Assembly: GCA_023473585.1 (NCBI GenBank)
Contig: JAMCYU010000010.1
Coordinates: 1-35,875, forward strand
Length of the DNA stretch: 35,875 nt
Reading direction: 5' to 3'
Origin: Patescibacteria group bacterium
Lineage (GTDB): Bacteria > Patescibacteriota > Microgenomatia > JAMCYU01
Both the position numbers and the translations under genes were made by a program. Of this stretch, positions 7,932-15,452 are shown piece after piece. Position 1 is the first letter of the stretch; every line of letters begins with the position of its first letter. The notes below the pieces were generated by a model. The model saw only the letters and a list, made by a program, of their open reading frames with translations, searched no databases and had not been told where the DNA came from.

Positions 7932-9071
7932 TTAGCGGCGGAAAATTCGCAGGACATCGTTGATGGTCACTAAAGCAACCAATCCCAAAAGAATGGCCAT
8001 GCCGGTCTGATGGGCCCACATTTCCCATTTGGGATTGACTCTTTTTTTTGTTAAAGCCTCTAGGGCTATAAAAAGCAAGCGTCCGCCGTCAAGAGCCGGA
8101 AAAGGCAGAATATTAATAACGGCTAAATTCAAAGAGAGAAGGCCAACCAGTTGTAAAACCGCCATCCAGCCAAACTTGACCGCCTCACCGGTGGCCTGGG
8201 CAATTCCCAAAGGACCGGCCACTTCCGCCGTTACCGGTTTAAAAGTGATTAAATTAAACAAGATTTTACCAAGTTCAAAAAACATCATTCCCGATAAACG
8301 AACGGCTTCTTGAGTTCCCAAAAAAGGCGCTTGCCAAAGAGGATATTTTTTTTCTTCCAAATTGGAAATCGCCACGCCCAAAGGGCCTTCTCCTTGGGGC
8401 GGAGAAACACGTGGGGTTAAGGAAAAGACGGGATTTTCTCCACGGCAGGAAATTTTTATCCCCGGATACCCCCCCAAGACTTTAGGATTAAGAGGACAGG
8501 GATTATCAACTGATCTTGTAACTTCAATAGAAATTTCCCGGCCGAGGTTCTTTTTGGTCAGTTCCTGAAATTGAGAAATAGCGGTAATTTTTTCATCGTT
8601 AACCAGAAAAATCCGGTCGTTGATTTTTAAACCGGCCACTTCTGCCGGCGAACCGGCCGAAATTTCTTTAACGTAAACTTTATCCGTCGGGATCAAAACG
8701 CCCTGGGTAAAAATATAGGAAATAACCAAAATCGCCAGCAAAAAATTCATGGTCACTCCGGAAACCAAAACCAAAGCTCTGGCTTTTTTTGATTTCGCAA
8801 AAAAAGCCTTGTTTTGTTTCGAAGCCAAAAGTTCGGGGTTATGAGTTCCGGCCTCATCTTCTCCGTAAAGTTTGACGAAGCCCCCGATCGGCAACCAATT
8901 AATCGAGTAAACAGTTTCTCCGCGCTTGACGCCGAAAATCCTCGGGGGCAGACCAAAACCGAATTCTTCAATTTTAATCCCCAGTTTTTTAGCCATCAAA
9001 AAATGGCCAAGTTCGTGGACTAAAACCAAAAGCGACAAAACGGCAAGAAAAACAATGAAGGTCAGTATCAT
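7932..9071 (-). CDS. rseP: RseP-type site-2 membrane metalloprotease
   Basis: The 379-aa protein is an M50 intramembrane zinc protease that cuts membrane-bound substrates such as anti-sigma factors or remnant signal peptides. HELGH is at residues 19-23 in the first membrane helix (zinc ligands H19 and H23, catalytic E20), and the third ligand region NILPFPALDGGRLLF is at about 320-334. One PDZ domain (about 125-190) includes SPAEVAGLKINDRI. Further membrane segments lie at about 99-120, 300-320 and 355-372. The length and arrangement are those of the RseP/MmpA family. It is the last gene of rpsB-tsf-frr-rseP, 15 nt after frr, so it is transcribed with translation factors; in many bacteria rseP also follows frr or cdsA. 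No anti-sigma factor is seen in the window, so the substrate is unknown. Confidence 0.93.
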   Translation of the reverse strand: MILTFIVFLAVLSLLVLVHELGHFLMAKKLGIKIEEFGFGLPPRIFGVKRGETVYSINWLPIGGFVKLYGEDEAGTHNPELLASKQNKAFFAKSKKARALVLVSGVTMNFLLAILVISYIFTQGVLIPTDKVYVKEISAGSPAEVAGLKINDRIFLVNDEKITAISQFQELTKKNLGREISIEVTRSVDNPCPLNPKVLGGYPGIKISCRGENPVFSLTPRVSPPQGEGPLGVAISNLEEKKYPLWQAPFLGTQEAVRLSGMMFFELGKILFNLITFKPVTAEVAGPLGIAQATGEAVKFGWMAVLQLVGLLSLNLAVINILPFPALDGGRLLFIALEALTKKRVNPKWEMWAHQTGMAILLGLVALVTINDVLRIFRR

Positions 9072-9086
9072 AAATAATTGGAACTT

Positions 9087-9644
9087 TTATACCTGCAGCA
9101 GTTCTTCTTCTTTTTTTCTGCCCAGTTCATCAATTTCGGTGATAAATTTATCGGTCATTTCCTGCATTTCTTTTTCCCAGCGAGCGTGATCGTCTTCGGA
9201 AATTTCTTTAGCCTGAAGAGCATTTTTCAAATGACTCATCAACTCATGTCTTAATTGTCGAATCATAATCCGACCCGCTTCCTCCTTTTGCTTGGCCAAT
9301 TTAAGGTATTCCTGACGGCGCTCCTCCGATAACGAAGGAATACTGATTCTGATCGCTTCTCCCTCAAGAATCGGTGTTAAACCAACGTTGGCCATCTGTA
9401 TTCCGCGATTAATTTCCTCAGCAATGGAAGGGTCAAAAGGCGTGATGAGGAGTGTCCTTGAATCAACCGTACTGATCGTGGCTAATTCGGCCAGTTTGAG
9501 TTTTTGCGAACCGCCGTAAACTGCTAAAACAAGATTTTCCACCAAGACGGGCGTGGCCCGGCCGGTACGAATAGTTGAAAGATCCTGACGGATAATGTCA
9601 AGAGCTTTTTGCATTTTAACCTGAGTTTCGGCTAAATCAGCCAT
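9087..9644 (-). CDS. frr: Ribosome recycling factor
   Basis: The 185-aa product has the usual length and order of RRF, the tRNA-shaped protein that with EF-G splits the post-termination ribosome. Typical positions are visible: IIRQDLSTIRTGRATPVLVENL near the start, then TISTVDSRTLLITPFDP, NRGIQMANVGLTP and the C-terminal helix bundle with RKKEEELLQV. It lies 16 nt downstream of tsf. In most bacteria pyrH (UMP kinase) sits between tsf and frr; here it is missing from that position. Confidence 0.96.
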   Translation of the reverse strand: MADLAETQVKMQKALDIIRQDLSTIRTGRATPVLVENLVLAVYGGSQKLKLAELATISTVDSRTLLITPFDPSIAEEINRGIQMANVGLTPILEGEAIRISIPSLSEERRQEYLKLAKQKEEAGRIMIRQLRHELMSHLKNALQAKEISEDDHARWEKEMQEMTDKFITEIDELGRKKEEELLQV

Positions 9645-9660
9645 AAACTTAACTTTGGGA

Positions 9661-10113
9661 TTATTTGATCGCCAGTCTCTTGAACTCTTCTATTTTAATA
9701 TTCTCACCGAATTTGACAATGTTTTCTTTAAGCAAGGCGTCTATGGTTTTGCTCTCGTCTTTAATAAAGGATTGTTCTAAAAGTTCTTTTCCGTCTTTGG
9801 GATTCATCGCGCAAATCTGCATGGCAATTTCGTGAGCTAATTTTCCAAATTCTTCGTTCCTGGCGACAAAATCAGTTTCGCAACTTAAAATAACAATGGC
9901 TCCGGAAGTTTGCGTCGCGTGAATATAAGCTTCAATAATCCCGGCTTTCGTTTCCCGACTGGCTTTTTTCGCGGCCTTAGCCAAGCCTTTTTCCGTTAAA
10001 ATTTCTTTGGCTTTTTTTTCATGACCCCCTGCTTCTTGCAGCGCCTCTTTAATGTCGGCAATTCCGGCGTTGGTCTCTTCTCTTATTTTTTTAATTTGGT
10101 CAACATTAATCAT
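9661..10113 (-). CDS. tsf: Elongation factor Ts, short form
   Basis: EF-Ts exchanges GDP for GTP on EF-Tu. The N-terminal UBA-like domain (IKKIREETNAGIADIKEAL) and the Phe finger motif TDFVARN (about residues 80-86) are intact. At 150 aa it is much shorter than the E. coli protein (about 280 aa); the second core subdomain and coiled coil are absent, as in other reduced bacteria and CPR genomes. The ATG overlaps the rpsB stop codon by four bases (ATGA), so the two are translationally coupled. Confidence 0.95.
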   Translation of the reverse strand: MINVDQIKKIREETNAGIADIKEALQEAGGHEKKAKEILTEKGLAKAAKKASRETKAGIIEAYIHATQTSGAIVILSCETDFVARNEEFGKLAHEIAMQICAMNPKDGKELLEQSFIKDESKTIDALLKENIVKFGENIKIEEFKRLAIK

Positions 10114-10919
10114 TTTTTGTGGTTTTTCTTTTTTTGTTTTTCTTCTGACGGCTTTTTTTCTTTAGGAACTTTTTCTTTCTTTTTGTCCGGTTTTTCCGTT
10201 TCGGTTTTTTTGGAAAGAGCTGCCTCTTTTTTGTTAAATAATTCTCTGCCTTCAAAGTAGGCGTCAGCCACCAAGCTGGTTATTAGTTTAATCGACCCCA
10301 CGGCATCGTCATTGGCCGGAATAGGAAAATCAACCAAATCCGGATTAGCGTTGGTGTCAACAATCGCCACGGTCTTGACATTGGTCTTCTCGGCTTCTTT
10401 AAGCGCCGATTCTTCTTTACGAATATCCACTAAAAATAAAACCTGCGGCAAATCATTTAAGTCGGCGACGCCGCCGTAGACTTGTTCCAGTTTTAAAAGC
10501 TCGCGACTTTTGAGCAGTTGTTCTTTTTTGGTAAATTTCTCCCAAAGATTTTTGGCTTTTTCCTCGCGCCCTTTTCTTAACTTGTCCAGGTTTTTTTTCA
10601 TTTCCCACCAGTTTGTTAAAAGACCGCCGGGCCAGCGCGCCACCAAAAACATCGCTCCGGCTCTTTTGGCTTCTTCCTCGACAATCCCCTTAGCCTGCCG
10701 TTTGGTGCCGACAAAAATAAGCAAACCCCCCTGGCTCGCTGTCTCTCTAACAAAATCCAGGGCTTTTTCCAAACCCACTTTGGTCTTAGCCAAATCAATA
10801 ATATGGACATGATCTCTGGCGGTATAAATAAACGAGGCCGCCCGCGGGTTCCACCTTGGCACCTGATGGCCAAAATGACAACCGGCTTCTAAAAGTTGTT
10901 TTAAGGATATTTCCTGCAT
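10110..10919 (-). CDS. rpsB: 30S ribosomal protein S2
   Basis: The 269-aa protein has the S2 signatures: LLEAGCHFGHQVPRWNP at the N-terminus, then FVGTKRQAKGIVEEEAKRAG, RWPGGLLTNW and DTNANPDLVDFPIPANDDA. The last 35 residues are a Lys/Glu/Pro-rich tail beyond the usual end, probably disordered and RNA-binding. It is the first gene of the rpsB-tsf-frr-rseP operon and has a leader of about 100 nt that could host S2 autoregulation, since rpsB leaders in other bacteria bind S2. Confidence 0.96.
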   Translation of the reverse strand: MQEISLKQLLEAGCHFGHQVPRWNPRAASFIYTARDHVHIIDLAKTKVGLEKALDFVRETASQGGLLIFVGTKRQAKGIVEEEAKRAGAMFLVARWPGGLLTNWWEMKKNLDKLRKGREEKAKNLWEKFTKKEQLLKSRELLKLEQVYGGVADLNDLPQVLFLVDIRKEESALKEAEKTNVKTVAIVDTNANPDLVDFPIPANDDAVGSIKLITSLVADAYFEGRELFNKKEAALSKKTETEKPDKKKEKVPKEKKPSEEKQKKKNHKK

Positions 10920-11018
10920 AATTTTTTTGCCCGCCGTAGTTTTTTAAACCGAGAGCGGGACTCCTCTCTCTCCTCCATCCGGTCACTGTGGTCAGGAGTC
11001 TTAACCAGATGTGTGTAA
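10920..11018 (-). promoter_or_regulatory. rpsB 5' leader with possible S2-binding hairpin
   Basis: About 100 nt of untranslated leader between the promoter and rpsB. GACTCC (11000-10995 region) and GGAGTC (about 10966-10961) can pair and enclose a GGAGGAGAG purine tract. Autogenous S2 leaders are known in bacteria; this one is proposed only by position and the short pairing. Confidence 0.35.
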
Positions 11019-11025
11019 TGGAAGT

Positions 11026-11054
11026 ATTGTATTAAAAAAACGGTTAAAAATCAA
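11026..11054 (-). promoter_or_regulatory. Promoter of the rpsB operon
   Basis: Minus-strand -35 TTGATT (11054-11049), 17-nt spacer, -10 TACAAT (11031-11026). Confidence 0.6.
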
Positions 11055-11057
11055 GAC

Positions 11058-11930
11058 CTATAAACCATAGTCCGAAAGGGCGGAACGGCCGATACGGATA
11101 CGGCGCAGACTGTAAGGGGCCTTAGCGCAAGAAACACCATGATCGGTGGTGACCGCGGCCACAAAACCCGCCTCTTGCAGATATTTGGCGGCGGTTTGAT
11201 TATAATTTCCGTAAGGATAAGCAAAAACATTAATACCCGTTTTCAGCTGATTTTCTAAAATACTCTTCGAAGAAATAATTTCGTCTTTAATCTGTTCCTC
11301 TTTTAAGCCTCCCAAACCGCGATGGGATAAAGTATGATCGCCGGCGGTGATAAGCGAACTGCCGATCATTTCCCTGGCCTGTTCCCAGGTCAGATAATCG
11401 CCTCCTTCCATAAGTTGCGTAATTAAAAAAACCGTCGCCTTAAGATTTTTTTGCCGCAAAATCGGGTAGGCTTGACTGAAAAAATCACGGTAACCGTCAT
11501 CAAAAGTAAGCGCTACCGGTTTCGCAGGCAATGGCCCGCCGTTTAAACCAAAGACAACTTCCAAAAGGCTGATGGCCGTATAGCCCTTGCCGATTAAATA
11601 GTCCATTTGTGAAGCAAAAGTCCCGGGATCAACATAAAGTGAACCAGAATTATTGTCAATGTGGTGATACATTAAAATGGGAATCCATTTGCAGGGACCG
11701 TAGCTGGCAATAAATTTTTCTTCCTCTTCTTTTCTTTTTCTTTCTTCTTCCGCCTTTTTTCTTTCCTCTTCCTGGGCTTTGAGAACGGCCGGATCAATCA
11801 CGGCCTTTTCTTCGATAACAACGGGGGTCTTTTTGGCCGTTTTGGAAACAACAAAACGCCAACCGCTAACTGCCAAAAACAGACTTAAAAAAAGAAGAAC
11901 GACCGCCCAAAAATAAATTTTCTTGTTCAT
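11058..11930 (-). CDS. Membrane-anchored NodB-type polysaccharide deacetylase
   Basis: The 290-aa product has an N-terminal membrane anchor (about residues 7-24), a Lys/Glu coiled-coil linker (about 50-72) and a NodB domain. Visible motifs are TFDDGYRD (142-149, catalytic and metal Asp), HTLSH (199-203, metal His) and AYPYGNYN (237-244). Such enzymes remove acetyl groups from N-acetylglucosamine polymers such as peptidoglycan; the exact substrate cannot be told. The C-terminus is short after the last motif (ending at GRSALSDYGL). It follows fhs by 11 nt, so it is likely co-transcribed with it, although no functional link is evident. Confidence 0.9.
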   Translation of the reverse strand: MNKKIYFWAVVLLFLSLFLAVSGWRFVVSKTAKKTPVVIEEKAVIDPAVLKAQEEERKKAEEERKRKEEEEKFIASYGPCKWIPILMYHHIDNNSGSLYVDPGTFASQMDYLIGKGYTAISLLEVVFGLNGGPLPAKPVALTFDDGYRDFFSQAYPILRQKNLKATVFLITQLMEGGDYLTWEQAREMIGSSLITAGDHTLSHRGLGGLKEEQIKDEIISSKSILENQLKTGINVFAYPYGNYNQTAAKYLQEAGFVAAVTTDHGVSCAKAPYSLRRIRIGRSALSDYGL

Positions 11931-11941
11931 CGCTTAATTTT

Positions 11942-13576
11942 TTAAAATTTTTCGGCTAAAGGATGACGAGGAAGACCGGGCATCGTCATGATTTCGCCGG
12001 CAATCGGGATAACAAAGCCCGCACCCGTGGCCAGGCGAAGATCACTGATTAAAAAAGTGTAATCTTTAGGCGCGCCCGAAAGATTGGGATCATGAGAAAA
12101 GCTGTATTGGCTTTTGGCCAAACAGACAAAAAAATCTTTGGCCAAATCCCTGTACTTGTTTAATTTTGCCCAAGCCACCTCAGAATAAGAAACGTCTTGA
12201 GCTTTATAAATTTGTCTGACAATGGCTAAAATTTTATGATCTAAAGTTTCCTTCAATTCGTAACTAAATTTAAGAGAAGGCTTTGTTTCTACCTGGCAAA
12301 GGGCCATAACTTTTTTTCCCAAATCCAATCCTCCCTCCCCGCCTTTTTGAAAAACAAAACTTTCCGCCAAAGGAAGATTGTTTTGCTCGGCCAATTTATG
12401 GAGAGCCGTAATTTCCGAAGGAAGGTCGTCGGTAAAGCGATTAAGACATAAAATTACTTTCAGACCAAAATTTTGCAGATTTTCAACATGTCTTGATAAG
12501 TTTTCAAAACCCGATTCGGAAAGCGCCCGAGCGGTCACGACTAAAACCGCCACTTTGGGCGTTAATTCTCCCAAACGGGAAACGATATTGATAAATTTTT
12601 CCGCCCCCAGATCGGCCCCAAAACCGGCCTCAACAATCGTGTAGTCGGCTAAACTTTGAGCGGTTTTAATCGCCAAAAGACTTGGACTCCCGTGGGCAAT
12701 ATTGGCAAAAGGACCGCCGTGAACAAGGGCCGGTGTCCCTTCCTGGGTTTGCACTAAATTTGGCTTCATGGCCCCTTTCAGTAAAACCGCCATGGCGCCT
12801 TCGGCTTTTAACATTTTCGCGGTCACCGGTTTTCCTTCCTGGTCAAAACCGATCGTAATCTTGGCCAGACGCTCTTTAATGTCCGCCTCATTTTTGGCCA
12901 AACAAAGAATGGTCATCACTTCCGAGGTAACGGTAATATCAAACCGCGTTTCTCTTTTAAGCGTTTCCCCGTTTTTCCTTGGCATTTTGATTTCGAGATG
13001 TCTTAAGGCGCGGTCATTAAGATCCAAAACTCTTGGCCAGAAAAGCGAATCAATTTCCATCTTTAAAGGATTTTCGAAATAAAGACTGTTGTCGATTAGG
13101 GACGCCAAAAGATTATGAGCGTAAGTGACGGCATGAATATCACCGGTAAAATGAAGATTAATCTCGCTTTGCGGTTCCACCGTCGCTTTGCCGCCGCCGG
13201 TTGCCCCGCCCTTCAAACCAAAACAGGGACCTAAAGACGGTTCGCGTAAAACGACCAGGTTTTTTTGGCCTAACTGCCAAAGGGCTTGCGAAAGACCGAT
13301 CGCGGTTGTCGTTTTCCCCTCGCCGAATTTTCCCGGAGTCATGGCGGTAACCAAAATCAGGTTATTTGACGGATTTTTTTGCCAAACGGGGCTGATTTTC
13401 GCTTTATAGGGACCGTAAAATTCCAAGTCTTTGGGTTTTAAACCGATTTTGGCGGCGACTTTTTCAATAGGCAACAATCTGATATAGTCTGACCCATTGA
13501 TTCCCGGAATCGAACGTGATAATCTGGGACTATGCCGTTCAGAAATGTCAGTTTTGCTCCTAATTTTTGTTATCAT
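11942..13576 (-). CDS. fhs: Formate-tetrahydrofolate ligase, N-terminus remodelled
   Basis: The 544-aa protein is formyl-THF synthetase, which joins formate to tetrahydrofolate at the cost of ATP. The P-loop region TPGKFGEGKTTTAIGL is at about 80-95, followed by LREPSLGPCFGLKGGATGGG and EINLHFTGDIHA, all typical. From LLPIEKVAAKIGL (residue 34 on) it aligns with the family, but the first 33 residues do not: they are encoded by a REP-like element (13477-13513) and by sequence that overlaps the RAYT gene on the other strand. The true start may be the ATG at 13576, without a visible ribosome site, or a TTG near 13477. It would supply C1 units for ThyA and purine synthesis. No GC or codon oddity elsewhere is obvious by eye. 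Confidence 0.93.
   Translation of the reverse strand: MITKIRSKTDISERHSPRLSRSIPGINGSDYIRLLPIEKVAAKIGLKPKDLEFYGPYKAKISPVWQKNPSNNLILVTAMTPGKFGEGKTTTAIGLSQALWQLGQKNLVVLREPSLGPCFGLKGGATGGGKATVEPQSEINLHFTGDIHAVTYAHNLLASLIDNSLYFENPLKMEIDSLFWPRVLDLNDRALRHLEIKMPRKNGETLKRETRFDITVTSEVMTILCLAKNEADIKERLAKITIGFDQEGKPVTAKMLKAEGAMAVLLKGAMKPNLVQTQEGTPALVHGGPFANIAHGSPSLLAIKTAQSLADYTIVEAGFGADLGAEKFINIVSRLGELTPKVAVLVVTARALSESGFENLSRHVENLQNFGLKVILCLNRFTDDLPSEITALHKLAEQNNLPLAESFVFQKGGEGGLDLGKKVMALCQVETKPSLKFSYELKETLDHKILAIVRQIYKAQDVSYSEVAWAKLNKYRDLAKDFFVCLAKSQYSFSHDPNLSGAPKDYTFLISDLRLATGAGFVIPIAGEIMTMPGLPRHPLAEKF
13477..13513. repeat. REP-like element, copy at the RAYT left end and in fhs
   Basis: Thirty-seven bases beginning ATCTGATATAGTCTGACC and ending in the palindrome GATTCCCGGAATC plus GA. 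It differs at three positions from 20994-21030 inside nrdJ. It contains the -35 box and most of the spacer of the RAYT promoter and encodes residues of the odd N-terminus of fhs on the other strand. Confidence 0.75.
13499..13525 (+). promoter_or_regulatory. RAYT promoter built on the REP palindrome
   Basis: -35 TTGATT begins in the element at about 13497, the 17-nt spacer contains the CCCGGAATC half of the palindrome, -10 is TAATCT (about 13520-13525), and 6 nt remain before the ATG at 13532. It predicts a leaderless transposase mRNA. Confidence 0.45.
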
Positions 13577-14131
13577 GTTTTTAACCGCGGTTCTGAAAAA
13601 AGAATACTTTTTCTATATGAAAAGGATTATAACAATTTTTTAGAAAGAGTTAAAGATAATCTGAAGAAATATTCAATTTCGCTACTCTCTTTTTGTTTAC
13701 TCCCTAATCACTTTCATTTTTTATTACAACAAAAGAGCGAAGCATCAGTTGCCAAATTTATGAATGCTCTTCTTTTGGGCTATGCTAAATATTTCAACAC
13801 TAAATATGAAAGGGTTGGGCCACTTTTCCAGGGTAGGTTCAAAGCTAAAATTATTGAAAACGATGAATATTTATTACAGCTCTCAAAATATATTCACTGT
13901 AATCCTTTAAGTTCCAGTTCCGGAAATCATACGGATTCCCGGAATTTTCTTTCGACCTACCATTATTCTTCTTATTCAGACTATCTTGGAACCAAAACTT
14001 GGCCGTTTGTAGAAACCGAACTTATTTTATCTTATTTCTCAAAAAACAACCCGCAGCTTTCCTATAAGAGCTTCGTTGAGGAAACAAAAGTAGACCTAGA
14101 AACTCTGGCCCCATTTGTTCTTGAAGATTGA
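13532..14131 (+). CDS. RAYT (REP-associated tyrosine transposase, Y1 HUH)
   Basis: The 199-aa product has the IS200/REP transposase signatures: YHVFNRGSEKRILF near the start, the metal-binding HUH-type motif in LLPNHFHFLL, and the region KYIHCNPL where the catalytic tyrosine lies. These single-strand nucleases move short palindromic elements in many bacteria. It overlaps the 5' end of fhs by 45 bases on the opposite strand. It is flanked by the direct repeats TGATATAGTCTGAC (13479-13492) and TGATATAGTTTGAC (14129-14142). An element related to its left end is found in nrdJ 7.5 kb away, implying that it mobilises such sequences. The frame is intact and it may be active. Confidence 0.88.
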   Translation: MPFRNVSFAPNFCYHVFNRGSEKRILFLYEKDYNNFLERVKDNLKKYSISLLSFCLLPNHFHFLLQQKSEASVAKFMNALLLGYAKYFNTKYERVGPLFQGRFKAKIIENDEYLLQLSKYIHCNPLSSSSGNHTDSRNFLSTYHYSSYSDYLGTKTWPFVETELILSYFSKNNPQLSYKSFVEETKVDLETLAPFVLED

Positions 14132-14150
14132 TATAGTTTGACGGAATCGG
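14128..14150. repeat. REP-like element, right flank of RAYT (shortened)
   Basis: TTGATATAGTTTGAC followed by GGAATCGG. Compared with the left copy, the first arm of the palindrome (about 12 bases, CCATTGATTCCC) is missing. The RAYT stop codon TGA is part of this repeat. Confidence 0.6.
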
Positions 14151-14169
14151 AGGCTATAAATGGCAAAAA

Positions 14170-15138
14170 CTAGAGACCAATCTTATAAGCAGGGGCGTAA
14201 ACGCGGTGATGTTTTTGACATTTTGCCCCGTATTGATCCTTACCTTCTTGGACCAAATTTTTGACCACGGTTCCGACCTTCACAACTTCGTCGCTCATCC
14301 GACAAGGAACATAACTAAGCTGGCCACTCCTTAATATCGGTCTTCGTCTTTCCGTAAAATGAGCCACATTCCGGCAGCCTCTCTCGTTACAGCGAGCGGA
14401 TAGAACCGCTAGATGATCAAGATGAGGCAGGGCAACCAGTATATTGGGCCACGGATCAAGCTTGAAATCAAGATCCAGCCCGACAAACAAAGTATGGATT
14501 TCCCTGTCTTCCATAATTTTTAAAAAGGCCCGAAAATTATCTTCGGTTATCTCTTTTTCTCCCGTGCCTCCGGCAAAAATGAATTCGTTAATCACCAAAA
14601 GCGTCGTTGGGGGAAAATTGGCGCTTTGCTTAATTAAATCTTCTAAACTCTTATAGGTAGGGACTAATCCCATTTTGACCCCGCCTTGGGTGTAAACAAT
14701 CCCCGAATACCGACCCAGGTCTAAATTATGCCTGACCAATTGGAAACGTCCCTTCAGTTCGCCGCGGAAAGTTACTCCTCGTCTAAGGTTGTGGTTGGCC
14801 GAATCTTTTCCCGAAGCCATAGGCCCGAAAAGTCCACCTTTAAAGACTCGCCCTTCTCTTTCACACGCATCTATCGCCGCAATAAGGTCACGGCTTGCCT
14901 GAACCTGATTATGATTATAGCGGGGATCATCATACCTGGTGGCATCCTGATAAAAAGCTATCTTGGCTCCCAAATGAGCTAATCCGTATAAAGAACGAAC
15001 TTCCGGTAGCAATTGATCAATTGAGGTTTCGGCGACGACGCCTCTCGGCCGATCATGAGCAGGTAAAACGAAACGAATCCGAGAATCGTTTCCGGGATAA
15101 TGTTGGTATTCACCAGAACATTCTTGTTTAGTCTTCAT
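14170..15138 (-). CDS. Thymidine kinase-like protein with N-terminal extension and altered active site
   Basis: The C-terminal 220 residues follow type II thymidine kinases (TK1/Tdk): P-loop position GPMASGKD (105-112), NEFIFAGG (184-191) at the DEaqF position, FVGLDLDFKLDPW (218-230), the lasso region with LSARCNERGCRNVAHFTERR (Cys250 and Cys255) and a final Cys307/His pair for zinc. Active enzymes have GK(S/T) and an Asp before the catalytic Glu; here GKD and Asn-Glu are found, while the Glu is kept. The first about 100 residues are extra (family length is about 190-200 aa; here 322) and resemble nothing known to me. It is close to dTMP kinase, in keeping with thymidine salvage, but catalysis is uncertain. 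It follows a terminator that separates it from the genes upstream. Confidence 0.7.
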   Translation of the reverse strand: MKTKQECSGEYQHYPGNDSRIRFVLPAHDRPRGVVAETSIDQLLPEVRSLYGLAHLGAKIAFYQDATRYDDPRYNHNQVQASRDLIAAIDACEREGRVFKGGLFGPMASGKDSANHNLRRGVTFRGELKGRFQLVRHNLDLGRYSGIVYTQGGVKMGLVPTYKSLEDLIKQSANFPPTTLLVINEFIFAGGTGEKEITEDNFRAFLKIMEDREIHTLFVGLDLDFKLDPWPNILVALPHLDHLAVLSARCNERGCRNVAHFTERRRPILRSGQLSYVPCRMSDEVVKVGTVVKNLVQEGKDQYGAKCQKHHRVYAPAYKIGL

Positions 15139-15162
15139 GTTGTTTTTAGCGATTTTTCCCTT

Positions 15163-15190
15163 AAAAAACCTGCTTTTTAAGAAAAGCAGG
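15163..15190 (-). terminator. Rho-independent terminator after the dTMP kinase unit
   Basis: CCTGCTTTT and AAAAGCAGG pair in a 9-bp stem with a 4-nt loop (15169-15190), followed on the minus strand by six T residues (15168-15163). It ends the 16565-15230 transcript before the thymidine kinase-like gene. Confidence 0.85.
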
Positions 15191-15229
15191 CTAATAACTA
15201 AAAAAGAATAATCGAAATTTTTTCTAAAA

Positions 15230-15451
15230 TCAAGGGGTAGTTTGCCACTCTATTGAATCTAAATACTTAGCAAATTCAGGGTCTTTGGGCACAGCCTTTA
15301 TTTTTGGCTCACCTTTATCAGGTTCACCATCAGAACCTGTCTCGGAACTGGCCGCCATCAGGTGACCGGTCCAGTCCTTTTGTCTTTGGGCACGAAGGCT
15401 GCCTCCCGGATGACCATCGTCAAATCTTGAAATTTCTGGTCCAAAAACCAT
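15230..15451 (-). CDS. Small hypothetical protein downstream of dTMP kinase fusion
   Basis: A 73-aa polar product (MVFGPEISRFDDGHPGG at the start) with no signal peptide, membrane segment or recognised domain; much of it looks disordered (SETGSDGEPDKGEPK). Its ATG is one base past the stop of the dTMP kinase fusion gene, with a GAGGGA box about 10 nt upstream inside that gene, and a terminator follows, so it fits as the second gene of a two-gene operon. It could be a partner of the fusion enzyme, but nothing in it shows this. Confidence 0.5.
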   Translation of the reverse strand: MVFGPEISRFDDGHPGGSLRAQRQKDWTGHLMAASSETGSDGEPDKGEPKIKAVPKDPEFAKYLDSIEWQTTP

Positions 15452-15452
15452 C

